From: Lachnospiraceae bacterium
GTDB taxonomy: Bacteria; Bacillota; Clostridia; Lachnospirales; Lachnospiraceae
Direction: 5' to 3'
DNA length: 48,759 bases
Assembly: GCA_014804355.1 (NCBI GenBank)
Contig: JAAUZY010000031.1
Location: 1-48,759 of the forward strand
A program made the translations under genes and the position numbers. Positions 16,643-25,683 of the stretch are shown piece after piece (within the stretch, counting starts at the first letter, position 1; each line of letters begins with the position of its first letter). The notes under the pieces are model-generated. The model made no database searches, was not told the DNA's origin, and was given only the letters and a program-made list of their open reading frames with translations.

Positions 16643-17164
16643 ATGAATTATAATTTACTGGAAGAGATGGGCGTGGGAAATTTAGATCTGACATATTTGT
16701 TTATTGCTGCGTTTGCTTTAATCCTTATATTGTTAATTGTTACGATTGTTCAGACAATTAGGATAGGTAAGCTGTCTAAGAGATATAAGATGTTTATGTC
16801 AGGTAAAACTGCCAAAAGTCTGGAGCAGGATATAGAGGGTATTTTTGAAGATAATAAATTCATTAAAGCTGCGACGGAAAAGAATCGTAAGGATATTCTG
16901 GCACTATATCGAAAACTGGAGGGTGCTTTTCAGAAAGTCGGTATTGTAAAATATGATGCCTTCAACCAGATGGGTGGACAGCTCAGCTTTTCACTTGCAC
17001 TTCTGGATGAGAATGACAATGGTTTTATTATGAATTCTGTGCACAGTGCGGAAGGATGTTACTCGTACACGAAAGAGATTAAAAGCGGTCTGTGCGAGAT
17101 TTCTTTGGGTGATGAAGAGAAGAAGGCTCTGGATATTGCAATGAATATTGCATTAGAGGATTAG
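16643..17164 (+). CDS. DUF4446 membrane protein
   Basis: 173 residues. One transmembrane helix (about 18-38, YLFIAAFALILILLIVTIV), then a cytoplasmic domain with VGIVKYDAFNQMGGQLSFSLALLD, the recognisable core of DUF4446. Function unknown. In Clostridia this family is commonly located just after parB, as here (87 nt). GAAAGG lies upstream of the ATG. A role at the membrane connected with chromosome organisation is only inference from location. Confidence 0.85.
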   Translation: MNYNLLEEMGVGNLDLTYLFIAAFALILILLIVTIVQTIRIGKLSKRYKMFMSGKTAKSLEQDIEGIFEDNKFIKAATEKNRKDILALYRKLEGAFQKVGIVKYDAFNQMGGQLSFSLALLDENDNGFIMNSVHSAEGCYSYTKEIKSGLCEISLGDEEKKALDIAMNIALED

Positions 17165-17185
17165 GGGGCAATAGAATAAGAAACC

Positions 17186-18235
17186 ATGAAACGATGTAAG
17201 GTTGATGATTTGACGGGAATAGAAATACTGGCGAAAGATGTTTTCACACCGGAATATCAGGTACTCCTTTCCGTAGGAATGCAGTTGAAACAGGAGTATA
17301 TTGAGAAGCTCAAAGAACTTGAGATTAAGGAAGTGTATATCAGGGAAGAGGAGCAGCCAGATACTAAGATGGTTGTAATCCTTAGAGAAGAAGTCGAAGA
17401 GGCCTTTAAATATAAAGTAAGAGATATTTTGGAAAAACACACTTATCGCCATAATGATAATTTAGAAGAAATTTGTCAGATGGCAGATCGCATCATCACA
17501 AATATTCTCGAAGAGGATAAGGTTGTGGAACAGATCTACGACCTGAAAGAAAGAAGCTCCGACATATATGACCATTCGATCAGTATATGCAGCCTTGCGA
17601 CTGTTGTGGCGCTGCGAATGAAGCTTCCGCAACGGACAGTACATGACATCGGTGTCAGTTGTTTACTTCATGATCTCGGACTCCGATATATGACGATTGA
17701 TTATGCAGACAGAGATCTCGAAGAATTATCGGAAATAGAGTATGCGGAATATAAGAAGCATCCAATATATGGTTATTCGGCACTACGAGGTGAAAATTGG
17801 ATTTCCAATGAGAGCAAAAATATGATATTATATCACCATGAGCGTATTGACGGATCGGGATATCCGCTTAAGTCTACAGATATTTCCGTGGAATGCCGTA
17901 TTGTGCAGGTCTGTGATGCATTTGACGAAATGATCTGCGGAATCGGCTGTAAGAGTGTTAAGGTTCACGAAGCGGTAGAGTATTTGAAAGAAAATAAAAA
18001 TATAAAATTCGACGGTAAAATTGTCGATATCTTTTTAGAGTTTACCGCTGTATATCCGGCTGGTTCCAGAGTGAGGACAAACGAAGGTGAGACCGGAGCT
18101 GTGTTGTATCAGAATAAAGAATTTCCGGACAGACCGGTTATTCGAATCATCAAAGATAAAGATGGTAAGAATGTAGACAGGGTTATGGATCTTTCAGAGA
18201 GTAACAATGTATATATTGAGGAAGTATTAGATTAA
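17186..18235 (+). CDS. HD-GYP domain protein (putative cyclic-di-GMP phosphodiesterase)
   Basis: 349 residues. N-terminal region of about 110 residues (DUF3391-like position) without a known domain, then an HD-GYP domain with HSISICSLA, CLLHDLG, KKHPIYGYSAL and the diagnostic HHERIDGSGYP. The metal-binding His/Asp residues and the GYP extension are all present, so hydrolysis of cyclic-di-GMP is plausible. A C-terminal segment of about 50 residues follows. Start codon lacks a well-spaced ribosome binding site (GGGGG is about 16 nt upstream). It follows the DUF4446 gene by 21 nt. Confidence 0.87.
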   Translation: MKRCKVDDLTGIEILAKDVFTPEYQVLLSVGMQLKQEYIEKLKELEIKEVYIREEEQPDTKMVVILREEVEEAFKYKVRDILEKHTYRHNDNLEEICQMADRIITNILEEDKVVEQIYDLKERSSDIYDHSISICSLATVVALRMKLPQRTVHDIGVSCLLHDLGLRYMTIDYADRDLEELSEIEYAEYKKHPIYGYSALRGENWISNESKNMILYHHERIDGSGYPLKSTDISVECRIVQVCDAFDEMICGIGCKSVKVHEAVEYLKENKNIKFDGKIVDIFLEFTAVYPAGSRVRTNEGETGAVLYQNKEFPDRPVIRIIKDKDGKNVDRVMDLSESNNVYIEEVLD

Positions 18236-18274
18236 AGTTATGCGCAGAAAACATGCGCAGAAATGAGGGACATT

Positions 18275-19552
18275 ATGATAGACATTAAATTTTTAAGAGA
18301 GAATCCGGATGTGGTCAAGGAAAATATTCGGAAGAAATTCCAAGATTCGAAGCTTGTTCTGGTAGATGAAGTGATTGAGCTGGATGCTGAAGTTCGGAAG
18401 GCACAGCAGGGAGCAGATGAGATCCGTGCTAACAGGAATAAGATCTCTAAGGAGATCGGCGCGCTGATGGGTCAGGGTAAGAAAGAGGAAGCGGAAGCGA
18501 AGAAAGCGGAGGTTGCAGCCAATGCTGCAAGACTTGCTGAGCTGGAATCTAAAGAGGATGAGCTTCGAGAGAAAATTAAAAAAGATATGATGACCATTCC
18601 GAATATCATCGATCCTTCCGTACCGATCGGTAAGGATGATTCGGAAAATGTGGAGGTATGCAAATACGGAGATCCTGTGGTTCCGGATTTTGAAATTCCC
18701 TATCACACAGAGATCATGGAGAGATTTCACGGAATAGACATGGATGCTGCCGGACGTGTGGCAGGTAACGGATTTTATTATCTGATGGGTGATATTGCAA
18801 GACTGCATTCCGCAGTAATTGCTTACGCGAGAGATTTTATGATTGGCAGAGGGTTTACTTACTGCGTACCGCCGTTTATGATCAGAAGTGCAGTTGTGGA
18901 TGGTGTGATGAGTTTTGCCGAGATGGATGCCATGATGTATAAGATTGAGGGAGAGGATCTTTATCTGATCGGAACTTCCGAACATTCTATGATCGGTAAA
19001 TTTATCGACACGATCATTTCGGAAGAAGAACTTCCTCATACATTGACCAGCTATTCTCCTTGTTTCCGTAAAGAGAAAGGTGCACACGGTATTGAGGAAC
19101 GCGGCGTATATCGTATTCATCAATTCGAGAAGCAGGAGATGATCGTCGTATGTAAGCCGGAAGAATCTAAGATATGGTTTGACAAACTATGGCAAAATAC
19201 GGTAGACTTATTCCGTAGCATGGATATTCCGGTAAGGACCATTGAGTGTTGTTCCGGAGATCTGGCGGATCTGAAGGTTAAATCCTATGACGTGGAAGCA
19301 TGGTCGCCCAGACAGCAGAAGTATTTCGAAGTCGGAAGCTGTTCTAACTTAGGGGATGCCCAGGCGAGAAGACTGCGTATCCGCGTAAACGGTAAAGATG
19401 GCAAGTACTTTGCGCATACATTAAATAACACAGTAGTTGCACCACCCAGAATGCTCATCGCATTCTTAGAAAATAATTTACAGGCTGACGGTTCTGTCCG
19501 TATTCCGGAGGTGCTTCGTCCGTATATGGGCGGCATGGAAGAGATTCGATAA
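18275..19552 (+). CDS. serS: Serine--tRNA ligase
   Basis: 425 residues. N-terminal long coiled-coil arm (about 28-105), class II core with GTSEHSMIG, motif 2 in CFRKEKGAHGIEERG followed by YRIHQFEKQEM, SCSNLGDAQARR and the terminal IPEVLRPYMGG. Attaches Ser to tRNA-Ser. Start 18275 gives the MIDIKFLREN N-terminus with GAGG 6 nt upstream; ATG 18263 overlaps that site. The motif 2 loop (GAHGIEERG instead of GSAGRDTRG) and motif 3 (NNTVVAPPRMLIAFLEN instead of NGSGLAVGRTxxAILEN) differ from the Bacillus type. No T-box leader was seen. Confidence 0.95.
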   Translation: MIDIKFLRENPDVVKENIRKKFQDSKLVLVDEVIELDAEVRKAQQGADEIRANRNKISKEIGALMGQGKKEEAEAKKAEVAANAARLAELESKEDELREKIKKDMMTIPNIIDPSVPIGKDDSENVEVCKYGDPVVPDFEIPYHTEIMERFHGIDMDAAGRVAGNGFYYLMGDIARLHSAVIAYARDFMIGRGFTYCVPPFMIRSAVVDGVMSFAEMDAMMYKIEGEDLYLIGTSEHSMIGKFIDTIISEEELPHTLTSYSPCFRKEKGAHGIEERGVYRIHQFEKQEMIVVCKPEESKIWFDKLWQNTVDLFRSMDIPVRTIECCSGDLADLKVKSYDVEAWSPRQQKYFEVGSCSNLGDAQARRLRIRVNGKDGKYFAHTLNNTVVAPPRMLIAFLENNLQADGSVRIPEVLRPYMGGMEEIR

Positions 19553-19588
19553 GCCACACGTAATATTTTTGAAAAGGAGGTGGAATTT

Positions 19589-20473
19589 TTGCATAAATTT
19601 ATGCGAGCTATCGGTTTTAGCGGATTGACTGACAGACGGGAGCAGCAGAAGCTGATCACGGATATTATCTTAAATGCTTCGCACCGTTCCTATACATCCA
19701 ACGGTGAAGAAACCATACTTGCAGAATTTTGTAAAGATTTTGCCAAGGATATGGGAATCGCCGTCTGTGGCGAATTCGATGAAAATGATAAGTTTACTTA
19801 CGATTATTTCTATCCTTATTTAAGAGGAACAGGAATCAGTTCCTGTGAGGATGTGTCTGTGGAGCGCCATGCGGATAAGGAATCTTATGCAGGTGTATGT
19901 GATGATATTAAAGTTGGTGTAAGCCTGATATTTTATCTTCAGAATATGGTTCCTTATGTGAAAGCACAATATGAGAATATACTGCCGATCAGAGGAACGA
20001 CGCTGACGCTGTCCGGATTATCACTTAGGGGAAATATTATACTGCCAATCAGTAAAAATGATAAGCAGAAACAGAAGGTACAGAAGGCTTCCAGAAACAG
20101 AAATCAGTTGATCGATGCTGCCAGAAGAGGAGACGAAGATGCGATTGAAAGTCTGACATTGGAAGATATGGACACTTACACTGCTATCTCTAAAAAGATA
20201 CTGACGGAAGATGTGTTTAGTCTGGTAGATACTTACTTTATGCCTTACGGTGTAGAGTGTGATCAATATTCGATTATGGGAGAGATTCTGGATATTTCTC
20301 TGCGGGTCAATATGATCACGAAGGAAGAAATATATGTGATGCGTCTAAGCTGTAATGATCTGCAGTTTGATGTGTGTATCAACAAAAAGGATCTGTATGG
20401 AGAGCCGCAGGTGGGAAGAAGATTCAAAGGAATCATCTGGCTGCAAGGATATATTAATTATCCGGCAATGTAG
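19589..20473 (+). CDS. DUF3881 family protein
   Basis: 294 residues, soluble, no recognised catalytic motif. The N-terminus HKFMRAIGFSGL and the overall length fit DUF3881, a family I know mainly from Lachnospiraceae and of unknown function. The start is taken as TTG 19589: AAGGAGG (19574-19580) is 8 nt upstream, whereas a GTG at 19580 lies inside it and ATG 19601 is 20 nt away. A GC-rich imperfect hairpin at about 20492-20524 follows the stop and may end the transcript. Confidence 0.8.
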   Translation: MHKFMRAIGFSGLTDRREQQKLITDIILNASHRSYTSNGEETILAEFCKDFAKDMGIAVCGEFDENDKFTYDYFYPYLRGTGISSCEDVSVERHADKESYAGVCDDIKVGVSLIFYLQNMVPYVKAQYENILPIRGTTLTLSGLSLRGNIILPISKNDKQKQKVQKASRNRNQLIDAARRGDEDAIESLTLEDMDTYTAISKKILTEDVFSLVDTYFMPYGVECDQYSIMGEILDISLRVNMITKEEIYVMRLSCNDLQFDVCINKKDLYGEPQVGRRFKGIIWLQGYINYPAM

Positions 20474-20541
20474 TAAGTGTTCCGTTCCTGCACAGGCGTC
20501 GCAGTCTGACAGGCTGCTGCGCCGTCTCTTATAGATAAATT

Positions 20542-20615
20542 GTCTCTGTAGCTCAGTAGGATAGAGCGTTCGCCTCCTAAGCGAAAGGCCGCTGGTTCGA
20601 ATCCAGTCAGGGACG
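20542..20615 (+). tRNA. tRNA-Arg (anticodon CCT)
   Basis: 74 nt cloverleaf: acceptor GTCTCTG with CAGGGAC (one G-U), D arm with AGCTCAGTAGGATAGAGC, anticodon stem TTCGC/GCGAA with loop CTCCTAA (anticodon CCT), and T arm GGTTCGAATCC. CCA is not encoded, so the CCA-adding enzyme at 28554 would be needed. Reads AGG. Confidence 0.95.
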
Positions 20616-20620
20616 TTATG

Positions 20621-20656
20621 AAAAGCCGTATGATAATTCAAAGATTACGGCTTTTT
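20621..20656 (+). terminator. Terminator after tRNA-Arg
   Basis: 10-bp stem AAAAGCCGTA (20621-20630) with TACGGCTTTT (20646-20655). It lies directly behind the tRNA and before the exonuclease start. Confidence 0.82.
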
Positions 20657-20680
20657 ATGTTACATAAATGGAGATTATAT

Positions 20681-21646
20681 ATGAATTACGTCATAATGGA
20701 TCTGGAATGGAACCAGAGCAGTACGGGTGAAGAGGAAGTTTCGAAAATACTTCCTTTTGAGATCATAGAGATCGGCGCCATTAAACTGAATGATGAACGC
20801 AGGATGATCAGCGAGTTTACCGAACTCATAAAACCGCAGGTATATCATGAGATGCATCGAATTACCAGAAAGTTAATTCATCTGCAAATGGAGCAGCTCG
20901 AGCAGGGCCGGTCCTTTACGGAAGTCATGGAACAGTTTCGTGAATGGTGCGGTGAAGGTTATGTTTTCTGTACGTGGGGTCCGTTAGACTTAACTGAGCT
21001 TCAGAGAAATATTCGGTATTATGGAATGGAACCGCTTTCGGACGGACCGATCAGATTTCTTGATGTGCAGAAGTTATTCAGCATTGCCTACGAAGACAGG
21101 AAATCAAGAAGATCGTTGGAATATGCCATTGATTATCTGAACATTGAAAAAGATATTCCGTTTCACCGCGCCTTCAGCGATGCTTATTATACTGCAAAGG
21201 TGCTGGCATTAATGGATGAAAAGGTTCTGGAGAATTATTCTTTTGATGTTTTCCATCTTCCGAAGAACAAAGAGTCGGAAATACATGTAATTTTTGATAC
21301 ATATGCCAAATATATTTCCAGAGCATTTCCGGATAAAGCACAAGCGCTAGAAGATAGAACAGTGACCGAAACAAAATGTTATCTGTGTCACAGATCTCTG
21401 CGCAGGAAGATTCGCTGGTTTTCGCCTAACGGAAAACATTATTATAGTGTGTCCTATTGTGAAAGACATGGTTATATGAAGTCAAAAATCCGTATCCGCA
21501 AGGCGGAAAACGGTTCTGTATATGTTGTGAAGACACAGAAATTCATCACGGAAGCGGAGATTGATAATATCCGTGATAAACAGACTAAAGCAAAGCAACA
21601 GAGAAAAGATAAAAGAATATCTAAAAATCGAAATCATCAAAACTAG
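20681..21646 (+). CDS. DEDDh-type 3'-5' exonuclease family protein
   Basis: 321 residues. Exonuclease fold with the first acidic motif VIMDLEWNQ (D-x-E), a middle WGPLDLTEL segment (D) and FHRAFSDAYYTA (H-x4-D), as in DnaQ/KapD/ERI1-like nucleases. The C-terminal third adds CYLCHRSLRRK...YCERHGY, a possible CxxC...C..H zinc site followed by a basic tail. Start 20681 has GGAG 7 nt upstream. Probably acts on RNA or DNA 3' ends; substrate unknown. Its last 26 nt overlap the end of the convergent carboxypeptidase gene. Confidence 0.85.
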   Translation: MNYVIMDLEWNQSSTGEEEVSKILPFEIIEIGAIKLNDERRMISEFTELIKPQVYHEMHRITRKLIHLQMEQLEQGRSFTEVMEQFREWCGEGYVFCTWGPLDLTELQRNIRYYGMEPLSDGPIRFLDVQKLFSIAYEDRKSRRSLEYAIDYLNIEKDIPFHRAFSDAYYTAKVLALMDEKVLENYSFDVFHLPKNKESEIHVIFDTYAKYISRAFPDKAQALEDRTVTETKCYLCHRSLRRKIRWFSPNGKHYYSVSYCERHGYMKSKIRIRKAENGSVYVVKTQKFITEAEIDNIRDKQTKAKQQRKDKRISKNRNHQN

Positions 21647-23090
21647 ACCGGACCCGTTCTTTGCGGGTCTGTTTATGTTTAATCTTATTTCTTCTGCGTC
21701 TGGCGTTTTGACCGTTCATGATAAGCGCACGAAGAATAAACAGTAGTATCGTCACACCTCCGAATATGAGAATGCCGATCAGTACCTTTTTCACATTCAC
21801 GAAGATAGTTGTGGTTTGAGGAGGCTCCGGTTCTGTTTTCTCCACACTCACTTCAGTGGTTTCGATGTGTGTGTCGAAATCATAGGAGGAAGTGCTGTCC
21901 GATGCCAGATCAAGGTATGCGCACCCAACATATGAGTCGTGATAGGAATAACTGATCTGTGCAATACGATTTTCATTTGATACACTATAGTCAATTTCGG
22001 AATCAAGATCGCTGAAAGAAATCGTATTAGGGATTATGACATAACTGTCATTATCGATAGACAGAATCGGTTTGGAACTGCCGAAAATATCGTTACCGGT
22101 CTGGAGAAATCCTGACGCTTCGATCTGGTACTTATCTTCATTTTCGGAAATGTTCATAACCTGAAAGTTATTGAAACCGTAGTCAAACAGCTCTACCGTA
22201 TCGGTGAACTGACGGGGAGATTCTTCCTTAAATACGACACAGACGAGCTTCATACCGTTTCGCTCCGCACAGGTGACAAGAGTCTGTCTGGCATCATCGG
22301 TATAGCCGGTCTTGCCGCCTAATATACCTTCGTAAGGGATTTCACCATTGATCATCCTATGTTTATTATTTTTATAGAAGTCATCCGGCTGCGTTGCGGT
22401 TGGCTCGAAATGGTAGCGGGCAGTATTGCCGATCTTACAGAGCATTTCATTTTGAAAAAAGCGGTTGGAAATCAAAGCAAGATCATAGGCAGAAGTATAG
22501 TGGTTCGCATCATGCAGCCCGTTCGTGTTCATAAAGTGGCTGTCTGTGCAGCCTAACTGTTCGGCATATTCATTCATATCAGAGACAAATTGGTCAATAG
22601 ATCCGGAAATATACTCTCCGACGGCATTTGCTACCTCATTGGCGGAGGCTACCATAATACCGTAAAGACATTCTTCCAATGTAATAGATTCTCCTTCATC
22701 CATTCCCATGTTAGAGCCATCGCCGGGCACACTAAAGACAGCCTCATGAGAAAAGGGAACCATATCGTCGAGATTGCCCTGTTCCATAGCCATCAGGCAG
22801 GTTAACAGTTTTGTGGTACTGGCGGGATAGGACTTTTTGTGAATATCTTTGGCGTACAGAATAACACCGGTGTTAGCATCCATTAGAATTGCGGATTCTG
22901 CGCTGATTGCAGGACCCACCGGCCAGTTATCGATATCATTTGATTGAATGGGAAGTGATTTACGTGCTTCGGCATCTGCTTCCAGCTCTTCCAATGTAGC
23001 ATGGGCAGTGATGGGATGACTTAAAAATCCCCCTATAAAAACGGAACATGCAAGCAGAGCACAAACCATTTTTTTATGAAAAAACAACAT
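21621..23090 (-). CDS. D-alanyl-D-alanine carboxypeptidase (serine-type, S11)
   Basis: 489 residues. Signal peptide (about 1-31, cleavage near AHA-T), then the penicillin-binding motifs S91-T-T-K94, S149-A-N and K260-T-G. A C-terminal membrane helix (about 430-452) and a basic cytoplasmic tail replace the amphipathic anchor of classical DacA. It trims the terminal D-Ala of peptidoglycan stem peptides outside the membrane. DacF-like enzymes act in growth or sporulation; which applies here is not clear. A GACCCG/CGGGTC hairpin (21651-21669) inside the 3' end may terminate the convergent exonuclease transcript. Confidence 0.92.
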   Translation of the reverse strand: MLFFHKKMVCALLACSVFIGGFLSHPITAHATLEELEADAEARKSLPIQSNDIDNWPVGPAISAESAILMDANTGVILYAKDIHKKSYPASTTKLLTCLMAMEQGNLDDMVPFSHEAVFSVPGDGSNMGMDEGESITLEECLYGIMVASANEVANAVGEYISGSIDQFVSDMNEYAEQLGCTDSHFMNTNGLHDANHYTSAYDLALISNRFFQNEMLCKIGNTARYHFEPTATQPDDFYKNNKHRMINGEIPYEGILGGKTGYTDDARQTLVTCAERNGMKLVCVVFKEESPRQFTDTVELFDYGFNNFQVMNISENEDKYQIEASGFLQTGNDIFGSSKPILSIDNDSYVIIPNTISFSDLDSEIDYSVSNENRIAQISYSYHDSYVGCAYLDLASDSTSSYDFDTHIETTEVSVEKTEPEPPQTTTIFVNVKKVLIGILIFGGVTILLFILRALIMNGQNARRRRNKIKHKQTRKERVRSSFDDFDF

Positions 23091-23323
23091 CTTGTTTAAC
23101 CTTTCTATAATAAGGAAGTTTATGTTAATAAATCGTATTTTATGCTATAGGAAATTTCTGTATGATTTTGTCCATTTACCATCATACACTATTTTGAAAT
23201 AAAACTGTAGTAATTTCACAAAAATTACAAAATCTCTTTCCGTTCAATCTATCCGTAGGAGAAAAAGCGTGGTACAATAAGACATAAAGTTAGATACCAC
23301 TCACCGAAAGGATCAGTCATACA

Positions 23324-23962
23324 ATGAGGCTACGAAACATAACCGGCTGCAGGGAAATGATTGCCGCCAGCGATTACGTGATCCATGAGCCGCAAAATTA
23401 CAAAGGAAAATGGAATGAAATCTTTGGTAATGATCATCCTATCCGTATAGAGATCGGTATGGGAAAAGGAAGATTTATCATGGATCTGGCAAGGATGAAT
23501 CCGGCAATCAATTACGTGGGAATCGAGAAATATTCCAGCGTTCTGCTGCGAGGTATCCAGAAAATGGAAGCGGAACCGTTATCAAATATTTATTTTATAC
23601 GTATGGATGCAGAGGAAATCACAAATGTGTTCGGGCGTGAGGAGGTGGACAGAATCTACCTGAATTTCTCCGATCCGTGGCCGAAGGACAGGCATGCGAA
23701 GAGAAGACTGCCGTCCCGTGAATTTTTGCGGCGGTATCATGAGATACTGGTAAGAGACGGTGTAATTGAATTTAAGACGGACAACCATGACTTGTTCCAC
23801 TTTGCATTGGAAGAACTGGAACCCGCAGGCTGGCACTTGGATCAGATGACGGAAGACCTGCACCATGATGAAGAGATGATGCAGGGTAATGTGATGACAG
23901 AATATGAAGAAAGGTTTTCTTCCATGGGGAATCCGATCTATAAATATGTTATTTCAAGGTAA
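23324..23962 (+). CDS. trmB: tRNA (guanine46-N7)-methyltransferase
   Basis: 212 residues. Family segments: RIEIGMGKGRFIMDLA (SAM binding), NYVGIEKYSSVLLRGI, and the TrmB signature YLNFSDPWPKDRHAKRRL with the EFKTDN segment. It methylates G46 in the variable loop of tRNAs. GAAAGG lies upstream. trxA follows after 76 nt, possibly in the same transcript. Confidence 0.96.
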   Translation: MRLRNITGCREMIAASDYVIHEPQNYKGKWNEIFGNDHPIRIEIGMGKGRFIMDLARMNPAINYVGIEKYSSVLLRGIQKMEAEPLSNIYFIRMDAEEITNVFGREEVDRIYLNFSDPWPKDRHAKRRLPSREFLRRYHEILVRDGVIEFKTDNHDLFHFALEELEPAGWHLDQMTEDLHHDEEMMQGNVMTEYEERFSSMGNPIYKYVISR

Positions 23963-24038
23963 AAAGGACTTATGCCTGAGCGTGCCAAGCGTAAATCCTC
24001 CAAAGAAAATAATATTGTACGCAGAAAAGAGGATAAAG

Positions 24039-24356
24039 ATGGAATACAAGTTTACAACTGCGAATTTTGACAAAGAAGTACTGGAGGCCGATACGCCGGT
24101 ACTGGTAGATTTTTATGCGGACTGGTGCGGACCGTGTAAGATGATGGCACCTATTGTGGATCAGCTTGCTGGTGAGTATGACGGCAGAATTAAAGTAGGA
24201 AAATGCAATATTGACGAGGAGGATGGACTGGCAAGAATGTACCGCGTTATGTCTATTCCGACCATGAAAATCTTCGTGAAAGGTGAGGCAGCAGCCACTA
24301 TAGTGGGTGCCGTATCGAAGGAAGAACTGGAAGAAGAGATGAAGAAAGTACTGTAG
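24039..24356 (+). CDS. trxA: Thioredoxin
   Basis: 105 residues, the normal size. Active site W29-CGPC-K34, cis-Pro in MSIPTMKIF. Cytoplasmic disulfide reductase fed by thioredoxin reductase. The start at 24039 (MEYKFTTANF) has AGAGGA 5 nt upstream; the longer open frame from 23904 overlaps trmB and is not credible. Confidence 0.96.
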   Translation: MEYKFTTANFDKEVLEADTPVLVDFYADWCGPCKMMAPIVDQLAGEYDGRIKVGKCNIDEEDGLARMYRVMSIPTMKIFVKGEAAATIVGAVSKEELEEEMKKVL

Positions 24357-24365
24357 AGGTTTTAA

Positions 24366-24393
24366 AAAAGTCAGGCGGTGGCGCCTGACTTTT
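24366..24393. terminator. Bidirectional terminator between trxA and antiporter
   Basis: 12-bp perfect stem AAAAGTCAGGCG (24366-24377) and CGCCTGACTTTT (24382-24393), GTGG loop. T-runs on both strands; it includes the antiporter stop codon. Confidence 0.9.
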
Positions 24394-25561
24394 TATCATC
24401 TCTGCTATAGAGCATTTTCAATATAACCGGTGTTGCGATCGATGATACGATGATTAAGAGAATAACTGCCGTGAAGTAATCCGCCGTCAGAAGTCCCGCG
24501 GCAAGACCCTTCTGCGCTACGATCAGCGCAACTTCGCCACGGGTCATCATTCCCACACCGATCTTGAGGGAATCAGAAAAATTGAATTTGAAAATTCTGC
24601 CGACAAGTCCGCAGCCGATAATTTTCGCACCCAGTGCCACGATGACGAAGCAGATACAGAAAGCGAACAGCTTGCCGTTCATGGCATCGAAGGAAGTCTT
24701 CAGACCGATGCTTGTAAAAAAGATCGGGCCGAAGAACATGTAGGAACTGACGTCAACTTTACGTTCGATATATTCGTTGTCACTTAGGCTGCACAGGACA
24801 ACACCTGCTATGTAAGCGCCGGTAATGTCTGCGATGCCGAAGTACTTCTCCGCTATATAAGACAAGGCAAAACAGAATGCAAGGCTGACGATAGGGATAC
24901 GTCTCGTATGAGGATATCGCTTATCCAGTGTGGCAAATATTTTATATACGATAAATCCGCCCACTATCGCAATCGCAAAAAATGCCACAGTCTTTACAAC
25001 GACCATACCCGGATTGGAATCAGGATTTTTAAAACCGATTACGAAGGTTAAAACAATGATACCGATTACATCATCAATGATTGCCGCACTGACAATAGTG
25101 GTTCCCACTTTGGTCTTGATCTTACCCAGTTCCTGAAGTGCGGCGACCGTGATACTGACGCTGGTTGCCGTCATGATCGTGCCGATAAAAACGGCTTTAT
25201 AGAAATTCTCACTTCCCCAGGGCGCTGCGCCATAGAATCCCATATATAACAAAGAACCCAGAACAAGAGGTACGAAAACGCCTGCGCATGCGATCATAAA
25301 TGCGATGGGTCCTGTCTTAATCAATTCTTTCAAGTCCGATTCCAGTCCTACTTCAAACATCAAAATAATGACACCGATCTCTGCGATCTGTGTAATAAAT
25401 GCAGTCTGATTAATCCACCCTAACACGCAAGGACCGACAATAAGGCCGGCGATGATCTGCCCGACAACTTGCGGCGCTTTACATTTTCTTGCAAGAACAC
25501 CGAAAAATTTGGCAAACAACAGAATAATTGCCAGATCTCTTAACACTTCATATGATTCCAT
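24371..25561 (-). CDS. Cation:proton antiporter, CPA2 (KefB/NapA-like)
   Basis: 396 residues with about 11-13 hydrophobic segments. Typical CPA2 segments: PQVVGQIIAGLIVGPCVLGW, IGVIILMFEVGLESDL, VSAAIIDDVIGIIVL (two consecutive Asp of the transport site) and SIGLKTSF. No C-terminal TrkA-N domain, so closer to NapA/GerN-type Na+/H+ exchangers than to full-length Kef. Start 25561 has GGAGG directly upstream; an ATG 27 nt farther overlaps the tRNA terminator. Possible roles are pH and Na+ balance or, as for GerN, spore germination. Confidence 0.88.
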   Translation of the reverse strand: MESYEVLRDLAIILLFAKFFGVLARKCKAPQVVGQIIAGLIVGPCVLGWINQTAFITQIAEIGVIILMFEVGLESDLKELIKTGPIAFMIACAGVFVPLVLGSLLYMGFYGAAPWGSENFYKAVFIGTIMTATSVSITVAALQELGKIKTKVGTTIVSAAIIDDVIGIIVLTFVIGFKNPDSNPGMVVVKTVAFFAIAIVGGFIVYKIFATLDKRYPHTRRIPIVSLAFCFALSYIAEKYFGIADITGAYIAGVVLCSLSDNEYIERKVDVSSYMFFGPIFFTSIGLKTSFDAMNGKLFAFCICFVIVALGAKIIGCGLVGRIFKFNFSDSLKIGVGMMTRGEVALIVAQKGLAAGLLTADYFTAVILLIIVSSIATPVILKMLYSRDDKKSGATA

Positions 25562-25574
25562 AATATCCTCCAAC

Positions 25575-25603
25575 AAAAACGGAGACATTAATCTGTCTCC
25601 GTT
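25575..25603 (-). terminator. Terminator of tRNA-Pro (minus strand)
   Basis: 10-bp stem 25578-25587 with 25594-25603 (plus-strand arms AACGGAGACA and TGTCTCCGTT). On the minus strand it is followed by a short T-run. It separates tRNA-Pro from the antiporter gene. Confidence 0.8.
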
Positions 25604-25609
25604 AAATCG

Positions 25610-25683
25610 TCGAAGCGACGGGATTCGAACCCACGACCTCTGCGTCCCGAACGCAGCGCTCTACCAAGCTGAGCCACGCTTCG
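25610..25683 (-). tRNA. tRNA-Pro (anticodon CGG)
   Basis: On the minus strand: acceptor CGAAGCG with CGCTTCG, anticodon stem CTGCG/CGCAG with loop TTCGGGA (anticodon CGG), T arm GGGTTCGAATCCC. CCA not encoded. Reads CCG codons. Confidence 0.95.

Noticed and set aside
18236-18274. T-box or other leader for serS
   Set aside because: The spacer is under 40 nt and has only a direct repeat ATGCGCAGAAA; too short for a T-box.
18293-19123. 276-codon minus-strand open frame inside serS
   Set aside because: Shadow of a clear SerRS coding sequence; no start signals and low-complexity composition.
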